Position numbers and translations under genes: made by a program. This document shows positions 35,726 to 48,611 of a stretch of 64,000 bases of DNA, piece after piece. Position 1 is the stretch's first letter. The number at the start of each line of letters is the position of its first letter. Under the pieces are notes generated by a model, which was given only the letters and a program-made list of their open reading frames with translations, had not been told where the DNA came from and made no database searches. The DNA comes from Brachionus manjavacas (taxonomy: Eukaryota; Rotifera; Eurotatoria; Ploima; Brachionidae), in assembly GCA_019054805.1 (NCBI GenBank), contig JAHQIY010000001.1:9500501-9564500 (forward strand). The letters are read 5' to 3'.

Positions 35726-36938
35726 TTAATGAGATTTCTTTTTCTCGTTTTTGTAACGACTATATTGTAGACTGGGAAATGTATCTAATTTAACATGTGC
35801 TTCCGGATCATATGTGTTTTTTTTATTTGAAATGGCCAAATTTCTTTCCCGTACATAATGTGCATATTCATTACGTTTGTTCACTTTTTCTATCTAAAAT
35901 AAATAAATAATTAGTTTTTAGTATTTCTTTCTTTCATTAATTAATTAATTCTAACTAAAATATTTTTATCCCCATAAACTTGTTTTTGAATGGAGAGGCT
36001 TCTTAAAAAAGCGAAAATAATTAATAAAGAAACTTTTTAAGTTCTTGTGTAAACAAATCACCTAAAAACTTCTCTAGTTTAACCATTTCATATGATTGAA
36101 AATTTGAACTAAAGCTGAAAATAATTTTCATATTCAAATAGCTTATGCGTTTTTTCATACACTGAAAATAAAAACTTAAAATAAAGCTGAAGCCCTTATA
36201 AACTATTGATAATTTATTATTCACGAATATATATTTAATATTGAAAAAAATATTCTTTAATTACTTTAACTTGAGTCGATTCTTTTGCCCTCATCGGGTC
36301 CAAAAAATTAAATCCGAATCCGGCATTTTCTTTAAATTTTTTATATTCTTTTAGTGACTCGGAAGGATTTGGCATTTTTTTATTTCTTTTATATTTTATT
36401 TCTTTATATTTTTCCACATATCCTTTTATAAATAATGATAAAAATTTTTGGAATGCCTCTGTAATCACTAATGTTTACCTGAGTCGTCTTTCTTTTCAGA
36501 CAATGAATATAAGTACTCATGTACTGACGGATTTTTGAGAGGATTAGTTGTTTTTAAGGAAGTCAGCCTTCCTTCGCTGTTTACATAGTATTGATCTGAC
36601 TCGGAAGAATTACTTAGATGATCCCTTGGAGTAAAATCGATTTTTTTTTCTGGCTGTTTTTGGACTTCAGGCAGAATATTTGGAAATCTTGTTGCATTTT
36701 TCTCTACTCGATTGTCTATTTTTGAGTTTTGTTGCAATATATTTGTCCGAAAACTTATCTCGTAAGGGTCTTCAAATAGAGACAAAAATGGTGACTCATC
36801 ATAATTCACCGGAATGTTATTTAAAATTTTTAACTGATTTAGCCTTCCTTCATCATATGGATTTAAATTTTGAGAGTTGCTGTATCGAGTCAACAGGTTG
36901 TAGCTGAAAGGCGGCATTCTTGGCGAATTCGATTGCAT
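35726..36938 (-). CDS. Unidentified 312-residue hydrophilic protein
   Basis: Five minus-strand exons: 36938-36479, 36422-36265, 36161-36055, 36001-35956 and 35893-35726. They give 939 nt and 312 residues, with all phases consistent and introns of 53-103 nt. The first exon is Asn/Ser/Pro-rich ('MQSNSPRMPPFSYNLL', 'HLSNSSESDQYYVNSEGR'). Later parts are lysine-rich and helix-prone ('SESLKEYKKFKENAGFGF', 'KVNKRNEYAHYVRERN', 'YDPEAHVKLDTFPSLQY'). There is no signal peptide or membrane segment. The repeated short [KR]xxxYxxx[LV]R helices recall microtubule or centrosome proteins of the CSPP1/CCDC66 kind, but I would not assign it. The exon 3 boundaries (donor GTTTAC) are the least certain. Confidence 0.62.
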
Positions 36939-38715
36939 GTCGAATTTCTAAATATTAAAAATTTTAATACGTAAATTGAATTTTTAAATCTTTTTTATTT
37001 TTTAAACTCAAATTCAATGGGTTAAGAACAGTCTTAAATTTTAATAACAATACAAGCCCTTTGTGAAGCCTAGTCGAAAAAGCATTTATTTACAAAGTAT
37101 TATTATTTATTTTTTATTTATTTTTTTAAAATTTGACTTTCTAATAAAAAAATTTTATGTCACAAGGTATATACATTGTCAATGTGTATCAAAGGATGCC
37201 TTGAAGAAAAACATTAATTAAACAAAAAACTGAAAATTTTGGCTCAAAAGACAAAAGATCATTTAAAAAGTGTTAACTTAGAGAGTATTTGCCTTTGGTT
37301 AATTAAGAATTGATGTTTATATTATAACAAACGCTTCAAGAAAAATCTAGCTAAGACCTGTCTATAATTTTTGAATTAAATAAAAAAAATTTCTTGACTT
37401 CAAAATAAAGATTAGAATAAATAATCGGAATTTATTCGGTAACCATGAATAAAAAAAAGGAAATTAAGTATAATGTATAAAAAGTTTGTACAAAAACTAA
37501 AAGAATCTAATTAATTTAGATAAATATTATTTCTCATTTAAAAAATTAAAATTTTACTTTTTAATTAAATCCAAAAATAAGAAAATTCTTAAATACAGAC
37601 TGAATTTTTTAAACAAACTAATTCGATAAAAATGGTAAAATTTTCTAAAAAAATTATTCTAAATGAATTCTAAATTTTAAATGTGTATACTTTTTTTTAG
37701 ACATTTTTTTAAGGTTTCTTCTCATTATAAATCATCTAATTATAAACAAACTAAAAACTCTTATAAATTTGTTTAATAAAATTTAATCATTCAAACGCTT
37801 TTTAACATTGAGTATCAATTAAAAATTAACTTGTTTCATTTAGAGTCTAATAGTTAAACTAACATGTCCATAATATCCTAATTAGTTTTTATTAAATAAT
37901 ATAATTTATTTGTTTCAATTTGAATAATATAAACTTTAATTTTTTTATTAAAATTCCATTATCAAAAATTTTGGTTAACTCAAAAAAAAGTAAAAAATTC
38001 TCTATATCTATGCAATAAATAATTTTCACTAATAAATGCTACTTTTTGCATAAAAAATAAATATTTAATTCGATATTTTAATCATACTCTAATCCATTTT
38101 TTTCTAATACAGTAGATGAAAGTTGACTCATAATCAATTGTTTAACTAATTAAAAAATTCATTTTACTTTTAAATGGAACATCAATCAAAAATTGAACTT
38201 CAAACTTATTGATTTTAATTAATTCATTATTTATAAAAATTAAAAGCAGCTTAATTATTAATAATCATTTAGCATTTTAATTTTATAAATTTACAAAACA
38301 ATGAATTCAGAGAAATCTTGGGTTTAAAGCGATTATTAGTCCTAAAAAAATAAAAAAAAATTTTTTTATTTCTCATTAGACTAAAAAATAATTCAAGAGA
38401 GAACAACAAGCCTTTCTTTTCAGTTAAGTTATTTTATTATTATTAGATTTATTTTCAATTTACATCAATTCTGGCGATGATAAAATTTTAAAAGAAAAGT
38501 AATTAAGTAAAAAAATAAATATAAATTGAGTATTTTAAAACAAAAAATAATTAAGACTAAAAATAGTTTGTTTTAAATGTCTAACAGATATATGATAAAA
38601 ACAACACCTTTAAAAAATACTGAAGGTATTTCTAATGAAAACTGAAAAGTTAAGATTTAAATCCAATCCATTCTTTTTAATATATCAATCAATCGAAGAT
38701 TAAATTTTAAAAATT
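36939..38715. other. AT-rich gene-free stretch
   Basis: About 1.8 kb with no reading frame, RNA gene or repeat recognised. It includes upstream sequence of the 36-kb gene. Confidence 0.5.
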
Positions 38716-38719
38716 ATAT

Positions 38720-39245
38720 AGCAGTAGTTGAAGTAGTAGTAGTAATAAGACCGCAAAGCGAGATAACTCGCGGGGTTGTCCCTCATAGCGGTCGTCTTAG
38801 TTGACGTTGATCGTATTTTATTTTAAAGGAGTCTATCGTCTCAGTTGCGACTACTTCGTCAGGTAGTCCGTTCCATACATTTGCTATTCGATTGATGAAA
38901 AAAGTTGTGTCTTTGCTGACAAGATGCCACGATCTCAAGCCTTAGTTGACTTCTCCTCGTGTCTCTCGGACCAATTAGGCTTTTTGTACCACGTTATGTC
39001 GTCTTTGCACTTGTTGACTTTGAAAAGTTGGATTAAGTCACCACGTTGTCGTCTAGTCTCCAGAGATGTGAGACCCATTCTCTGAAGTTCTCTCAAGTCT
39101 GCTTTTGTACTCCATACCTTTCAAAGCAGTGGGGACTCTTGTTGCTCTTCTCTGGAGTTTTTCAAGAGTGTTAATATCTCTTCTAAGATACGGGTTCCAA
39201 GCGGACACTGAAAACTCCAGATGCGGACGATATACTTATGATTAT
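38720..39245 (-). mobile_element. LINE 3' fragment (reverse transcriptase end), broken
   Basis: GC-richer island. On the minus strand, in pieces, it encodes the region after the catalytic core of a non-LTR reverse transcriptase: 'RPHLEFSVSAWNPYLRRD' and 'INTLEKLQRRATR' near 39.1-39.24 kb. It then follows the 3' region down to a (TAC)n-type tail at about 38724-38748. Several frame changes and stops separate the recognisable blocks, so it is inactive. It has the same tail type as the fragments at 33.7 kb and 57.2 kb. Confidence 0.75.
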
Positions 39246-39806
39246 TGAGAATATTCGTTCAAAACTTAAAAAATTAATTCTTCTTTAGCTCTGTAATTAA
39301 AATATTTGGATTAGTATCAAAATAGGACATAAGTATTGAGTTGTTTTACTAAAAAATCATGAAGATCTAAACAAAATGCATTAAATAAATTTCTAAAAAA
39401 TCTGTATTCAAGCATCTATCAGCTTTTGAATGAATGTAGAAAGCTATGCTTTTTTTCTAAGTTGCTTTTTTGCTTGAGAGTGTAATGTCAAATTAGTTTT
39501 TTATTCATGTAAAAGGGTGTTAAACAAAATATAAATAAAAAAAAATAGAAAAAATAAAAAAAGATCAAATAACAATAATTAATATGATTCTAGTCTAAAA
39601 ACTTTTATTCTATAGCTAATTTTTTCAATGAATTTTCTTTTAAATTAATTTATTAAATTTAATTTTTTTGTGCATCGTACAAAAAAATCACCATTGAATT
39701 AACACTGAATAAGACTTGAGGTATTTAAAATTTATTTTTGGTAGAAAAAAAACATGGAAAAAAATTTACACAAATCATTCAAAGTTGATTTACAAAAATT
39801 TTATAT
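39246..39806. other. Spacer downstream of the 39.8-kb gene
   Basis: AT-rich; probably includes the 3' untranslated region of the minus-strand membrane-protein gene. Confidence 0.45.
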
Positions 39807-41089
39807 CTAGACCTTTGTGTCAAGCAAAGATTTTGAAGCCGCTGCATTATTGTTGGAATTATAAACCTTTACACTAGGAGAACATGGTCTATCATGTTCA
39901 TTTGTTTTTTTTAATGATATTTGTCTACTGTGAGTTAAGAAGTCGTAGTTTTGGCGTAAGTCTTTGTTCAATGAATGGAAATGGGAATAGTCTGCCTTGC
40001 ATCTGGGCCAACTGTGACGACGTCTTCGATTGTGCAAAAACATATTTATTAAAATATTATGCATTTTTGAGTTATCATTAGTAAATTCTTCTTTTTTCGA
40101 GTCAATAATCGAAAAAGTAATCTTTGATTTATCTTTAAATGGTTGTACCATCCTTCCCAATTTAGAATCCTTGGCGTCTACTCTTGCATAATTGATAAGC
40201 AATTGAGTATTTTCATTTAATTCAATGTGAGCTGCTGACTTTTTACGAAGTGGAACCTTGATACTAAGCTGGCCCTTGGTCTGCTCCGACTTGTGCTTGA
40301 ATAGATTAAACCGACCAAGCAATGGTCTGTTAAAGCTACTCTCAGAATTCATGTTGTTGGTCAGTCGGTCATAGACAGGCAGACAATAGCTTCTATTCGG
40401 CCAATTTAAGGGATTATTGCGAGTTTTTTTTAAGTTTCGCCAAATTTTTTGGTGCTCGAAAATCCACGCCGCAGTTGCCTGGTGCGAATCTGTGACAATA
40501 TCGGGCAGTTTCGGAGTATAAACATTTATTTTAGACTGAGCAAGTTTTTGTTTATCCACTTGTTGAAGCCAGTACTCCAAGTTGTAGTCGTCATGTATTC
40601 GGTCATCTCCTTTGCCAATACATCGGTACCGATTCCGCCATATTATATAGAGAACAATTGAAATAAGCATTGAGCCAAGCACTAGAGCTGTCCGAAGGCC
40701 TACATCTGGATTGTATTTGTTGACAAAGTAGTATGGATCGGCTTCATCCAAGTCATCAAATGAGTCCAAAGTTTGCTCTAAGCTAGACCTAAAGGAAATG
40801 GTGTTCGTAGAGCTTGACAAATTTATTTGTCTTGGCCTAATCGGGTGTAAAGATATTCTATGATTAGCTATCGTTGTGAGTAAATTAAGAAATTTTGAGC
40901 CTGGTTTCGTTTCATTAGAAATTTTAAATTGAGTAAATTTTTTGCTCGAATTTTCCCTTGAAAAATTGTCTTTGCTTAGTTGAAATAATTTGTTCAATTT
41001 TAAATTATCAGTTTTCCTCTTGAATAAGCTTTCCTTAATGTCAATTGCTCGTCTCCCATTTTCAGCAGCGGCTTCTTTCGGCCGATAAT
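39807..41089 (-). CDS. Last exon of an unidentified single-pass membrane protein
   Basis: An open segment of 1283 nt, from an acceptor ('ACCAACAAG' before 'ATTATCGG', 41089) to TAG at 39807, giving about 427 residues. No ATG near the 5' side is in a credible position, and an in-frame stop lies just upstream of the acceptor. One or more 5' exons must therefore lie to the right, and I could not find them. Visible features: a basic Ser-rich N-part, an acidic patch ('SFDDLDEADPYYF'), one membrane helix ('ALVLGSMLISIVLYIIW') followed by 'RNRYRC', then about 280 hydrophilic basic residues ('HNRRRRHSWPRCKAD'). This suggests a type I or III membrane protein with a long cytoplasmic tail. No family is recognised. 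Composition is clearly coding, GC-richer than its surroundings. Confidence 0.7.
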
Positions 41090-44000
41090 CTTGTTGGTTT
41101 ATTTTGCCAGATTTTGGTTACTCGAATACTGAATGGAATATGATGCCAAAACCAATATGTGCACAAATAACTAGGTCTATTATCTATTCATCTAAAACTA
41201 GCTTCAAGAGTATTAGCTAAAATTAATTATTCTTTGATTAAGCTCATTCTCCATAGTGTCTAAATTAGCTAGTTCATCATTGCCTTCGATTCATATCAAA
41301 CACAATTAAAAAGAAAATTTTTCAATTCTTTTCAAAAATTGCTTAATGCCGTTCTTAGAAAATAAAAACTTCAGGGATTAAGAAAATATCATTGGAATCT
41401 AACGAGTAGAATAATACATAAAATTAAACCCGAATATTAAATAGCCCAAATATTTGATGCTTATTTAACCATTTTTTAAAAAAAAATCCTAGATACAAGT
41501 TTTTTTGTTATTTAAAATTTAATTAGCTATAGTTCAGGAATTTAAATCAATTAAATAAAATAATGGAATCCAATCTTAATGACTCGTCTATTGAAAATAA
41601 AAAAATTCTAGAGAAGTAAAAAATCTAATGAATTCAATTCAAACGCAACATCTTTGAATTTAAACCCTCTATTTATTTAGTTAACTAAATATTTATCTTA
41701 TATTGATTAAAAAAAGAAATTACAAAATTATTGATCCAAAAAAGTTTACATTCAAAATGAATTAAAAAAATTAAAACAGAATTAAAGGGAAATTTAATGC
41801 ATTATTAATACTAAAACATTAAAAAAAAACTTTAATGAAAAATTTGACATAATACTTGGTTATTTTTGTTCCAATTAATAAAAAAAAAAGAAAATTTGTA
41901 AATAACTTGTTTCTACAATGGTGATTTGACACCAAATTTTACAAATCCTAAAATGGATTAATCAAAAATTTACTAAAAAAAATTAGTAAAAATTAATATT
42001 ACTTAAAATTTTAAAAAATTTTTTTGTTCGATTATTTTACACAAAATTTGGTAAAATATTCGTAATTTAATAACCACTTAAGATTATACTTATTTTGATT
42101 TTTTAAGATTTAACTCTCTTACCGAAACAGACTTGCATTTTTGGTTCAGTCTTAAAACAAATCTTAAAATAAAGTTTATTTGAATGCAACTAGAGATTTT
42201 ACTTTAATCATTAACTCTTATGATACTAGAACATTCAACCAAATGACATAAGTACTTGCTGTTTAATTTAAACTATCCGAAATAGTATTTAATTTTGTCG
42301 AAATATTGTTCTTAAATTAAGATAACAAGTGCCAAGAATGGATTGCCAAGCTTAGAAAAACTAAGACAAACCAATAGGAGATAATTTAGAACAGAAAATA
42401 ATTTTTTAGTTAATGAAAAAAAATCCAAATATTAGAGATTTAATTAAGTTTTAGTTTGAGGCAAGAAAGGAAGCAAATTTTTAAATAAACTAGCAAAGTA
42501 AATGAAAAACTTGTACAACAAAATCAATAATCAAGACAATCTTATTTAAGAAAAATAAAAAAAAACAATTTTGCCCAATTTCTTAACTTAATTCGTTATC
42601 ATAATTGGAATATAAATAAATTTCAATTTTAACAATAAACCCAATATTTGAAAATAATCAATTTTCAAGCTGAACTATTTTAAGCTCAGGGATAAAAAGC
42701 GTTCATCAAACTAATAGCAATTAATTGTTTATACTTTAATTAAATACTTTGCTTATTTGGAACCAAAATTGTCATACAACCAAACTCAAGCTCTTTTTAT
42801 TGATTAAAGCAAATAGTATTATGCCTAAACTACCTGTTTTTTCAATAGTGAATATTTATGATTATTGATTTATTTTTCCGATACCTGATAAGCTCTGGGA
42901 AATTAAATGTTAAGGGGGATAAAAACAAAATTTGAATCAAATAGTTTGACTCATATTTGAAGGAAACTATTGCAGCAACTTGGCATTAATCAATATCTAC
43001 TTAAGGCACATACCGGAATCTAGCACATTACTGAGTATTTGATTAACTTAATTGATTTCATGATTGGCATCTCAAATGAAAAGATTAAAATATTGTCTAT
43101 TAGATCATTGTGTGTGTACGGGTTTAGAACTCAAGATATTCGTAAACTTTTTTTTTCTATAAAAACAAGTATTAGTTGATTTAAGGTTTTAATTAAAATA
43201 AGCTAATACTTGCTGGCAGAATTTAATATATATTTTTTTGAAATATTTTTAATAATTTGCTCTAGAACCGATATTAAGGCACAACAATCGAATTTGAACA
43301 ACAATAAAAAAAATATTTGTGTAATCAATTAGGAAAAATTGATTTCAAGTATTATATTATGCTAGTTGAATTTTTGAGAAAAGAAATTCGAAATTCATTT
43401 ATTTTTTTATAAAGCTTCTTTTTATTTGCTCCTATTTATCACTCTGAATAGCAGGCATTTAGAAAATTGAAGAAAGGCATCAAATTCACACACACAAACC
43501 GTAATCATTTTTCATATTTATTTAAATTCCTTGAACAAAATTTTGACAGCTTCCTTTCAGTCGAAAAATTTCCTTGTTTTCAAACAATTTGCTAAATTTT
43601 AATATTCTGACGTTTTGCCAAATATTATACACTACAATTAACTAAAGCTAGCAGTACTAGGTCAAGTTGTTATTTTTTTATTTTTGAAATCCTTCCTCTA
43701 GGAACTAACTGCTTAATTAACCCTAAATTTATTTTCATGCAAAATTCACAATTAAAACTCATTATTATTTGACTTAACTGCTGGTTTATGAAATACATTT
43801 ACTTTTTTTTCATTTATTGTATTTTTAATTTAGATTTATTAACTATTATTTCCTTTTTTAATGATTCGAAAAAATTCATGAATGATATCACTGTAAATCC
43901 TTGCAGAGCACTCCATGGGGTTCTGGTGTAAAATTGTTCAAGGGTTTAAAAGTTAAAGAATATTTAAAAAAAAAAATTTAATTATTAAAATTTGACATAG

Positions 44001-44204
44001 ACCCAGGGTAATAAAAAAAATATTTATTTTTTTAAGTGGACTTATAAAAAAATTAAGAAATTTGAATTTTGAATTTGATTTACAATTTTAATACGATACA
44101 ATAATTTGATGCTTGAAATTGCAGAAAATTTTTTAAAAATGAGATGTTAGAGAAATAAATGAAAAATATGTATCATTATCATTATTTTTTTTGATAAAAT
44201 CCAC

Positions 44205-44608
44205 CAGGATCATAATAATAATTGTTACTTTTTTATCCTAACTCATCTCATTTTATAGTAAATTTTTGAGCAACGGTTCCGATCTGACACAGAGGTTACT
44301 GCATCGAGTTAATCATGTACACCCTTTTTTTTAAAGAAAAAGTTTAAACGCTTAAACTGCAGCGATATTTTGAAGATTTTTTGACCCTCAGATTTTTTCC
44401 TTTGAACCCTCAATCCTCTGCTTGCATGATTAAGACTCAAACCATTCGGCTATCCGGGTTCTTGCCAAGATCATAGTTAGAGGTTTTTTCCTTTAATAGA
44501 ATCCATTAAAAAATTTTGCTTCATTATCTAAGAAATAATCAATTAAATGACATAGTTGTGAGGTTCTAACTGAGTCTTAGGTACAACAACCTCGGTGTTA
44601 GTATGAAA
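44205..44608 (-). mobile_element. tRNA-derived SINE plus flanking repeat, copy 1
   Basis: Read on the minus strand: a flank containing 'GACTCAGTTAGAACCTCACA', then 'CCGGATAGCCGAATGGTTTG' (A-box-like), 'ATGCAAGCAGAGGATTGAG' and 'GGGTTCAAAGG' (B-box-like). A body and an (ATT)n-like end follow. The head looks like a decayed tRNA with Pol III promoter boxes. The SINE core is about 44205-44460. Homology with copy 2 continues beyond the SINE start to about 44608, so a larger unit was duplicated. Confidence 0.75.
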
Positions 44609-46164
44609 TGATCTACGTTAATTTTTTCTTTGTAATTAGTTTTTCAGTCATTAAAATTCCGGTCATTTAGTCTAGAAGGCTGTCAATTTACTTAAGATTT
44701 AAAAAGTTTCTTAAAATTCACTCATTTTTGTATTTCTAAAAATAACTGTTTAATAAGTTGAATTAGAAAAAAATACTTCCAACTTGTTTATCATCAAATT
44801 TTTCTTCAACATCTTCAAAAAAAATAATTGAGTAAGTTTGAGTAGCAGAAAGAATTGATTTTGATATTTTCAGTATTCAGTTTTAGAACAAATCTAGTAA
44901 ATTCTTAAAGCTGGATTAATAATTTCTGATGATTCAAATGAAACAACCTTTTTTATATGCATTTTGTATAAAATTTCATAACAATAGCAAGAGCTAGAAA
45001 TACATTAATCATAAAATTTCTTATTTTACCCAACATCACTTTTACCTTCGGATATTTTTTATGTTATTTAATAAAATATACATGATATTTGAATGGAAAT
45101 TAAACAAAAGAAACCAAAATTGTTGTGCTATATTTTTAATTAAAATGCTATTGTGAAATAAAATTAAATTTTTGAGTTCGGATAAAATTTTGAAATTTGT
45201 AAAAATCAATTCTTTTATAATTTTTGTTATCTAATATCATTATAAAATAAATTTTCGTTTTTCTTAATAAAATAAATTCAAAATATTTTTAAAAAAAAAT
45301 TAAATTAAATTAATAAATCTAAAAATATATTGTATAAAAAATAAATTCAACTTCTATGGAAAATATTTTTTTTATTTTTCATTAAGTGTTAAAAAGCTTT
45401 GTATCTTAAAAAATGGTTGTATAAGCTTTTGGGAATCGAAAGATTATTGTCGCCTCCTTTTAAAATCTAATAAAATTATTTTTACTTCACAGTTTATAAT
45501 GCCTGTCATTAAATCACAAATAATTGATATCCCCAATTCATTTCCAAAGCAAGATTGAATTTTATTTTAAAGTGCTTTTATTTAACCAGCTTGATATTTA
45601 ATTATATATAAGCTTGCTGAAGTTTATAGAATATTTACATAAATTAATGTATGCCATCACAGTCATGCTCAATAGGAGTCTTTTGCAATTAGACTTTAAA
45701 GATAAAATCATTAATCACGAAAGAAGAAATCCTAATTCGTAATTATGGCATTTATACCAATCCCAAAATTTCTAAATCAAAACTAGAATTTCTTTTAAAT
45801 ATTATAAATCAATTTTTAAACAAATGTTTTGTTAGCATATAAAAAATTGAATGTACCAAATCGATGAATAACAAAAAAAAGCTCGAAGCTAATATCTTTC
45901 TAATGAAATTTTATTCAATCTTATTTAATGGCCTTAGAGTACAATATAAAATCAGCAAACGAAAAAATTTAGGGAATTATCAAGAAATGTTGTTATTCTC
46001 TTAAAAAATTTTGAAATAAAATCTTCTTTTCAAATCCTTAAGGAAACTAAATTGAAAATAATCTAAAAATAGTTTTAATTTAATTAAATTTAATTTACCA
46101 ACTAAAAAATAAATAAAGTTTTTTTAATTTTTGAAAATTAATCTAAATAACAACTTACAATGTT

Positions 46165-46490
46165 CGTATACTAGTACTGAGGTTCTAGTACCTTAGACTC
46201 AGTTAGAACCTCACAACTATGTCATTCGCTCCTAAATAACGATTTAATTGATTATTTCGAAGATAATGAAGCAAAATTTTTTAATGGATTCTATTAAAGG
46301 AAAAAACCTCTAACTATGATCTTGACAAGAACCCGGATAGCCGAATGGTTTGAGTGTTAATCATGCAAGCAGAGGATTGAGGGTTCAAAGGAAAAAATAT
46401 GAGGGTCAAAAAATCTTCAAAATATCGCTGCAACTAGATGAGCGCCTCCCCATTATCTGCTAGGATAGAAAAGTGACAATTATTATTTTT
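46165..46490 (+). mobile_element. tRNA-derived SINE plus flanking repeat, copy 2
   Basis: Opposite orientation to copy 1. It shares the flank ('AGTTAGAACCTCACAACTAT', 'GATAATGAAGCAAAATTTTT') and the SINE head ('CGGATAGCCGAATGGTTTGA', 'GCAAGCAGAGGATTGAGGGT'). The SINE body has an internal deletion relative to the copy at 52.6 kb: after 'AATATCGCTGCAA' it jumps to 'GATGAGCGCCTCC' near the 3' end. It forms an inverted repeat with copy 1, spaced by about 1.56 kb. Confidence 0.75.
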
Positions 46491-48611
46491 AAGATTAAAG
46501 TTAGTGTAAACTTCAAATAAATATCGCTAATTTAAAATATGTAAATTTAATTCTTTCTGATAAAACATGAAAAGTTTAAAATCACCAAAATTTGTTTCTA
46601 AATTAAAAAAAAAGTGGTTAAAAATTAATTATCTTTTTTTACTAAATTTTATAAATTGTTAAAATGTTAGCAAGATAACGAAATTTTAAAAAGTTTAAAA
46701 AATTTTTTTTGTTATTTTATTCTATATTTTTGCACCGAATTTTACAAAACCAAGTAAAATCCTATTTTTGATATTCAAGTTAGAAGAAGATCAAAAAGTA
46801 AGTCTAAAACATGATGTCCATCACATATTTATCTTTAGTACCATTTAAAAGTTGTAATCCTTTTAATCACGATACAAAAACTATAAGGATAATCTTATAA
46901 ACAAATTCTAATTAGAAAATCTTTTCAAATACTGATAGAATATTACAGAAAAATATTTTTTAATCAACAAATAATTGCAAATCCTCAAGACAAAGTGAAT
47001 TTAAAATTTAAATATATTAAAATAAAGCTTCAAGAGCTCTGTCAGGTTGTTTTTTGAGTTTAGAGGGTTAAAAACATTCTTTTAAATCCTATTTTAATGT
47101 CAAAGCATTAAAAAATCTTAATAAATTCTTAAAACAGTCAATTTTGGATTTTTTGTTTCACTGTTTTAACCTATTTTCAGAACAAATGAATTTCAAATAA
47201 TATATGTTATTCATTTTTCGTGTAAACAATAATTATCTACTAAAATTTTATTTTCAAGAAGATAAAAATTGAAAAGGAAAATGAGAATTTAAATCTTGAT
47301 ATAATAGATATGGGCTTTTTCAAATAAATTAGTAGAATCTGTTTTATTTTTCAAGATTTTTTTACTGATTAACCAATATATGATATTTATTAATTTTTTT
47401 AAGAAACATCGAAAAATTATTAAAGAAAATTAGTTTTATAAAATTTTAAAAATTCAGTTTCTGACTGGAAACTCGATTTTAATTAAGTTAGCTACTTTAA
47501 GAATACTTTCCTAATCAAATTTAAAACAGTTATTAATTACTTCTAAAAAAATAAATAAAATGAATAAATACTTAATAGTAGTAATATTGTTTTCTTAATA
47601 ATTCAAAATCAGCTTATAAAAAGATTAATTACTAATTTATATTGAAATGAAATATTTAGGAAAAAATTGGCTTTGAGAACCCCACAAAATAATTAGGAAT
47701 ATTCTTGATTTATAAGTTATTGAATTAGTTTTATGCAATCAGACTCAATTTTTTGTATTTTTTTGAACTTAAAATCTGGTCTTGAAAAATCAGTGCAAAA
47801 AAATTTAAAATATAATATTAAAGATAGAAAAAAATTAACAAAACAATTATTTTGAAAAAAAAGTTATATTCAATTAATTACAAAAATTACATGAAAAATA
47901 TCAAGAAATCATTAGTAAAGCTCTTAAATTAAAAGGAAATTTGGATTTAAGAATAAGTTAAAAAAATTGCTCTCTAGTTTTTACTAGATAAATTTTTATA
48001 AAAATAACCTAGCTTATAATAAGATAGATAAAAAACTCTTAGTACTTAATTAAAGAGTAAAAAAATTTTAAAAATTTTAAAACAAAGTGTTTTAAAGGCT
48101 TTTTTCTTATTGTTATTCTCTGGTTATTGTTATCATCTTTATTTTTTATTTATTTTAGCCCCATAGGCAGAAAAAAAGTCCCTGTCATTTAAATTATATA
48201 AAAAGGAAAATAAGTAAAAAAGTAAAATAATTTTTTTAAGAATGATTTTCTTGAATTGTTTAATTAACTTAAATAAAATTCGAATGAATAATTTATTTGA
48301 ATGGTTTCTTTTAAATTAAATTTTTACACTTTTTTCGTAAATTCAGCATTAAAGCTATTTTTTCAAATAAAAATAGGTGTCGCTTATGCATGAATTTTAA
48401 ATCATAGTTGTATTTTTTTACACGCATAACTAAACCAGGAAATACGCCGAAAATTTTTATGAAACTATTTAAATGAAATAATCTAAAGACTATTTCGGTG
48501 AAAAATTAAAATTTATTAGATAATATCGATTCTTTTGAAAAATTAATAAAGCATTTTTTTGCGTTTAATCAAAATAAAAAAAACAAAAACATAGTTTAAA
48601 TTATAAATTTT

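Larger units (their letters stand above)
41090..48611. other. Gene-free 7.5-kb stretch with inverted SINE pair
   Basis: Extremely AT-rich. It may hold a long 5' intron of the 39.8-kb gene and the intergenic space to NFXL1. Apart from the two inverted copies of a SINE-bearing repeat at 44.2-44.6 and 46.2-46.5 kb, I recognise nothing. Confidence 0.5.
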
